Positions 58,839 through 64,000 of a stretch of DNA of 64,000 bases are shown piece after piece. Positions within the stretch are counted from its first letter, which is position 1, and each line of letters opens with the position of its first letter. The stretch comes from Diphasiastrum complanatum (Eukaryota; Streptophyta; Lycopodiopsida; Lycopodiales; Lycopodiaceae): positions 61,597,753 to 61,661,752 of the forward strand of contig CM055099.1 in assembly GCA_029204225.1 (NCBI GenBank), given 5' to 3'. The translations under genes were made by a program, and so were the position numbers. Below the pieces are notes generated by a model that did no database searches, was not told where the DNA came from, and saw only the letters and a list, made by a program, of their open reading frames with translations.

Positions 58839-61093
58839 GTTACTAGTTGTGCTCTAGCACAGTCCTGACACGACCAGTTACTAGGGGCCGAGGGCCATGG
58901 CATTGGCCGGGGCCAGTAACTGGGATGGACACCAGGGGACCAGTTGGGTCTAGTGCATCACAGGCAGTGACCCGGTGTGACTGCTTGACAAGATGTCAAT
59001 AGGCGGAGTTATGACTACATGGACCCTAGTCGTCAACAGCAGAGGTGCCTCTACAGGAACTAGCCAACAGTTAGCTGGGGTGACCGTTAGTGTCACAGGT
59101 CCATGATGGGGCTTGGGGGTGGTGCCTCAGAGTCACGCACTAATGGCGGGTAGTGGATTTCATGGAACCATGGGGATTGATCACCCCTGCATGGCAACCA
59201 TGTGTCCCAGGCCTAGAATAGCAATCAGATAGATTCAAGAGGAGGGCACCTATGGTTGGGTGGATCATTCGACACACCGGCCATTAGAATTTTGAGAGCT
59301 CCAGGAGATTGGAGTGTAACATTTGGTATCAGAGCCTCGTTCTAGAGAGAGAATGCTCAATTCTATAGAGAGAAGGTGCAAAAAATTTCTGATTTTGCAG
59401 GATTCTTGAAGGATTTGAGGGGGAAAAAGTGGAGAGACAGTTCTTAGGAGGAGCAACAGATCCAGCACCCAGCTACAGCTTGACATTTTGGTCCAGAACA
59501 GTGGGTCTATGCAACTGTTACAGATCATGAAGACATAAGGAAAACAAATAGTATAGATCTAAGGGGGGTTTTGACAGTCGAACTTTCGTGCACCTACAAG
59601 ACCAAGGAGCATGAAGAGTGCAATATGGTCTCTTCAGATGTTGAGATGGTACTTGATTCGGGTGCTACTTCACATATTGTTTCTAGCAAGAACATTGTTT
59701 TGAATCTTTCTCCTATCTCTTATGAAAAGCAAGTTATACTAGGAGATGGTAGCATGCATAGAGTTGAAGGAATAGGAGATCTAAGACTAAGAACCTTAAG
59801 GGAACAATAGTTCTTAATGAAGCCCTCTATGTTCCTTCTTTGAAAAAAGACCTTATCTCTGTAGCAAAAGTTATTGATGCAGGATTAAAGGTATCTTCTG
59901 ATGTGGATGTATGTTGAGTATTAGACATAAAAACAAAAACTGTTGTAACTCATGCAACAAGCAAAAGAAATCTTTATTACTTAGGGGTTTTACCAAATAA
60001 AAAGGATTTGCATGTAGTTTCAGACTTAGATGTTTTATGGCATAGAAGATTATGTCATGTGTCTTTAAAATTTCTTCATGAAAGAAGATCAATAGGATGT
60101 GAGATCCAAGAAGGTGTTTTTAATCTCCAATGTGTTATTTGTTACAAAGGGAAGATAGAATCTTTCCGAGCTAAGAAGCCTTTGGTAATGGTTCATACTG
60201 ACATCTGTGGTCCTATGAATGTTCCTTCATCAGATGATCTCAATACTTCATTACATTCATAGATGATAATACAAGGATGTGTATTGTGTATTTTATAAAG
60301 CAAAGATCCAAGGCATCTGAAATGTTCAAGGATTTTCAAGCTTTTGCAGAAAGGACTACAAAACACAAACTCATCCTTTTAAGGTGTGATGGAGCAGGAG
60401 AGTACATTTCTAATGAGTTTCTAGACTATTGCAGACATAAGGGCATTACACATCAAGTTACTACAGCCTATGCTCCCCAACACAATGGAGTTGTTGAAAG
60501 AAGAAATCGGACTTTGGTGGAGGCAGCCAAGTGCATGCTTGCACATGCACATCTTCCCAAAAGATATTGGGCTGATGCAATTGTAGCAGCCAATTACCTC
60601 TTCAATCGAGTATTGAAAACTTCTTTATATCCAAAATCTCCATATGAACTACGGTGGGGGAGAAAGCCAAGTATTGCTCATGCAAAAGTTTTTGGATGCT
60701 TAGCACATGTGTTTGTGCCAAAGGACAAAAGAATAAAGCTGGATCAACATTCCAAAGTAGGTATATTCATTGTGTATGTAAATAGCACTTCTTACTACAG
60801 AGTCTATTTCCCTTCAAAAAATACTACTTTGGAATGTAGAGAAGTTGTTTTTGAAGAAGAAAAATTTTTAGATGATATAGATCGAACGAGATTCGATTTT
60901 TATGATCCATTTGTTTCTAAAGTGCCTAAGCCAAGTGCAGGGCCATATGCAGTTTTGCATGATGACATGCAAGATTCAGGAAGCTCATCGAGACCAAGGA
61001 GAATTCAGCATGGAGATATACCTGAAGAGCTACTTCGAAGATCCTTGAGGCTTGGTAAGGAGCCCATGAATCAACATGACTATCTTGTGGAAG
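58839..61093 (+). mobile_element. Ty1/copia fossil with 5' LTR, protease and integrase
   Basis: Plus strand. The 5' LTR is 58839-59321 (TGTTACTAGTTGTGC...GAGTGTAACA), with primer site TGGTATCAGAGCC at 59324-59336. Protease (VLDSGATSHIVSS, 59571-59810) is followed by the pre-integrase zinc region (about 60008-60200; LWHRRLCHVSLKFLHE, CVICYKGK) and a long, well-kept integrase frame (60277-61093; LLRCDGAGEYISNEFLDYC, TAYAPQHNGVVERRNRTL, AKVFGCLAHVFVPKDKR). RT and RNase H are not seen; the integrase frame runs directly into another LTR at 61094. Gag is poorly visible. Broken. Confidence 0.87.
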
Positions 61094-62340
61094 TGTTACG
61101 AGCTCGTAACCAGTGCCGAACCCTAGAGAACACAGATAGGTCAGATACCACAGTCAGGGTCGTGTCCAGCGTACATGACCAACAGGGCAAGACAATGTGA
61201 GTAGTGTGCCCGAGCACGGTCCATAGCCATGGCGGGCCTAACACAGCCTAGGGACCCTGTCAGCAGGATAGGGCCCCCAGTTGGGTCCCGACGTGCAGTC
61301 GGCCACGTCAGTGACACGTGGCCGACACTTGGCAGTAGCATGCTACCAGTCCTCACACTGGGCTAGGAGGGGCTTACTCTATATCAGGGAGTAGGCAAGG
61401 TTGGGTGGATCAGTTAGTGTTTGCCCTACTGTGGTGTTAGGATCTATTACACTGGTATCAGAGCCATCTCCATCTTTGGGAGCTAAGTAGCAGCAGTAGA
61501 GAAAGTCAGAAAGGTGTACAGATACTTGGAGATTTTCAGAAATTAGAAGAGCAGGGACAGCTTCCTACTGACCAAAAGTCTGTAGGAAAGTTTGCTTTTT
61601 AGATAGAAATTAGTCCAAATTTCTAGAGCAGGTCCAACGCTGCAAATTCAGTCTTCATCTCTGATTTTTGCCATCAGATTCAGGGAGTCAGAGCGGATTT
61701 TTGAGGAGAAAGGGTGGTGCTGATCCATCGCTGAGGGATCAGAAATCTACCTCTGAAATTTCAGAGAAATCCAAGGAAATTTGAAGGGTTTTCAAGCAAA
61801 TTTTCTTAGCAGGGCCAGAGCTGGACAGGGAGGTGAAAAATTGGTTTTTCATCACTGTTTTTGAGGATTTTTCAGTAGTTTGAACATCAAACTAGATTGC
61901 CACAGACTAGCGACCTACTGCCTGAGTTCAGATCAGAGATTCAAGCAAAGATTGGGCCTTAAATTTCAGAAAATTGGGCCAGACAGAGGGCTGTCCAGCC
62001 AGCGAGGGCAGAGATACAAAAAATTCCGGATTTTTTGTTGAAAAATTCTGGTTTTTACTTAGTTGTTGGAGCCCCACACCTGAAATCAGATCAGTCAGCT
62101 ACTCAACTCAAGAACTAGGAAATTTGGCATCGTTTTGAAGTTTCAAATTGGCATTTTCCTGGACAGCAGGTCTGAAATCTTGGGGAAAAGAGCTGAAAGG
62201 GTTCCTCTTCGTAATTTCTTTGGAAGTACAGTCCTCAGAAACAGCTAAGTCATCTTTCCTTTCCCTTGTACAGTTGTAAATTAGTCTTTTAGACTTTTTT
62301 CCTTCAGAAGTTAAGGTAGCTCTCTTTAACCTATTGATTA
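61094..62340 (+). mobile_element. second copia LTR with primer site and leader
   Basis: LTR 61094-61449 (TGTTACGAGCTCGTAACC...GGATCTATTACA), then primer site TGGTATCAGAGCC (61451-61463) and about 870 bases of leader-like sequence rich in CAGAAA and TTCAGAG. Its ends resemble the LTR at 58839, but the middle differs, so it is a related family rather than that element's own 3' LTR. Gag and pol are not seen before the minus-strand copia begins. Confidence 0.7.
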
Positions 62341-64000
62341 ACTTTAACATAGTCATTTATTTCTAACACCCTCCTTAAATGACAATGCAGAAAAACTGAA
62401 ATCTTCACCATGTAATAAAGCCAACACGTGGTATTAAATTTAAAGCTTGCGTAAAGCTTCAAATCTGACTCTAGGCAACGCCTTAGTGAAGAGGTCGCAA
62501 TATTATCCTCTGTAGGACAATACTCAAGTAAAATGTCGCCATCATGAAGTCTCTCCCGAACGAATTGATAATGGATCTCGATGTGCTTCGTCCTCGCATG
62601 AAAAACCGGATTCCGTGCAATGGCAATAGCACTTTGACTATCACTCAAGATAAGAGTGGCAGAGGGCTCGCTTGCTTGACCAAGAAATTGCAGAATTTCC
62701 ATAGAAAAAGCAATGTCCACTTGTATCCGAGTCACTAAAACCAACCAAACATGCATCATCACAAGCTGCATGAATTGACTCATGAGTGAGACACTATAAG
62801 AAATGTTCGGTTTTGAATTACATAGGTAATGAGACAGCCAATAGCTTGACAATATAAAGTAGTATCAAATGGTTCACCATCACCTTGACTACTTAATTTC
62901 AGGCCTGTCTCCATAGGTGTAGCAACTGGCTTGCAATCTCCATCCTGAACCGCTTCAAAATCTGCCCAATGTAGCGTTCTTGAGAGATGAAAATTCCAGC
63001 CCCTTTTTGTACAAATTTTAGACCATGATAAAAGTGCAATAGGCCTAAATCTGAGGTTTCAAAAACCATACCAAGATCAAGTATTACGGCATCAATCTGC
63101 TGCTCATTACTTCTCGTAATAATAATATCATCAACATAAAGCAAAATAATGATGATATAATCTGAAGTATGCTTGACATAAAGAGTAGATTCGCTAGGAC
63201 TATTAGTAAACCTGCGATCACAAAAATAGGCATGTATCTTTTGATACCACATCCTCGAGGCTTGCTTCAGTCCATAAAGTGCCTTCTTGAGAAGACAAAC
63301 TTTATCTTCTTGGCCTTCAACCAAAAAACCAGCAGGTTGTTGAAGGTACACTTCCTCATTGAGATCACCATTGAGGAATGCTGTCTTTATGTCAAGTTGC
63401 CGCAAACACCAACCAAAATGGGGAGCCAAAGAGGTTACTGCCCTCATGGTAGTCATCTGAGCAGTAGGAGAAAAAGTCTCCTCATAATCAATCCCCTTTT
63501 GCTGAGCATAGCATTTGGCAACAAGCCTTGCCTTGTACCTTTCAATGGTACCATCTGCCTTATACTTGATTTTGTGTACCCATTTAGAACCAATTGCCTT
63601 CTTCCCATGAGGAAGATCAACAAGAACCCAAATCTGGTTCTTCATGAGTGAGTCATGACTCATACTCATCTTGCATCACATCCTCCCAACATTTTACTCC
63701 CTTGGCCTGCTCATGGAAAACAGGTTCTTCCGCAACATCTCCATGAGATGTAAGAGCAAAATTTGAAAAATCAGCATAGTCCACTGATTTTGTAGAGGCA
63801 CGTGTCTTTCCATCATAAAAAGAACTTTCTTTTCTGTCCCGCAAAGTCAATAGCAGCCATCGTGGGACTGTTTTGGCACATTCTTAATGTACTTTTCTTC
63901 ACCATTAGGTAGAATGATGACTACAATTCCAATTCCATGAATAGAATAAGATGCATTATCCACACATTGTACCTTGCTTCCATTTTGCACTTTCACTAAT
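62341..64000 (-). mobile_element. Ty1/copia fossil, RT and RNase H, runs off the window
   Basis: Minus strand. From the window edge: a protease-to-integrase piece (near 64000-63870; GIGIVVIILPNGEEKYIKNV), RT (63850-62899; KNQIWVLVDLPHGKKAIGSK, QLDIKTAFLNGDLNEEVYLQ, ALYGLKQASRMWYQKI, ILLYVDDIII), and RNase H (about 62760-62440; LILSDSQSAIAIARNPVFHA, TKHIEIHYQFVRERL). A purine tract TAAGGAGGG and an LTR start TGTTAGAAATAAATG follow at about 62377-62368, so an LTR piece lies to the left. Integrase core is not seen. RT is well kept. Confidence 0.88.

Noticed and set aside
58839-61449. Treating 58839-61449 as one copia element with two LTRs
   Set aside because: The two LTRs share only their end sequences, the right one has its own primer site after it, and no purine tract precedes it.

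Overview
The window looks like nuclear DNA of a land plant with a large, repeat-swollen genome. Two host genes with introns sit in about 64 kb, and most of the rest is remains of LTR retrotransposons (Ty1/copia and Ty3/gypsy) inserted into one another. Several copia copies carry the plant-typical primer site TGGTATCAGAGC. A fragment with a DUF7869-type domain, which I associate mainly with non-seed plants and some animals and oomycetes, hints at a fern, lycophyte or similar plant. The sequence alone does not settle the species.

Layout, left to right: 0.2-0.7 kb, an unrecognised decayed coding stretch. 1.6-5.2 kb, a minus-strand gypsy fossil. 5.6-6.1 kb, a TG-rich microsatellite and an LTR-like scrap. 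6.1-15.8 kb, an old plus-strand copia copy split by a much younger minus-strand copia copy (9420-13986) with near-identical LTRs, a primer site and a 5-bp target duplication. 16.0-16.8 kb, a DUF7869-type fragment. 17.1-17.5 kb, an LTR-like end. 19.0-20.6 kb, a copia fossil whose zinc-knuckle segment is tandemly repeated. 22.1-24.5 kb, a complete seven-exon host gene for an RGG-box RNA-binding protein. 26.3-26.7 kb, a compact foldback built of repeated palindromes. 27.2-32.4 kb, GC-rich minisatellites and two copia fossils, one inserted in the other. 32.4-44.5 kb, a gypsy complex with two copies of a 2.2-kb LTR in opposite orientation and a second RNase H domain after the integrase. 44.5-46.9 kb, a chromodomain-bearing gypsy fossil. 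46.9-50.4 kb, a copia gag scrap, a GA microsatellite, and an unusual ORF just before an LTR. 50.6-51.0 kb, a second fragment of the chromodomain family. 51.0-53.6 kb, a LINE with its 5' half but no reverse transcriptase. 56.1-57.4 kb, the first two exons of an unrecognised, probably plastid-targeted host gene. 58.8-64.0 kb, three more copia pieces.

The host genes are not functionally linked. The RGG gene is predicted to encode a cytosolic or nuclear mRNA-binding protein of the Stm1/HABP4/SERBP1 class, and the second gene begins with a transit-peptide-like sequence. Nested insertion order, LTR similarity and target duplications give a relative chronology. Exon joins, LTR ends without a partner copy, and domain names were read by eye; no database search was run.
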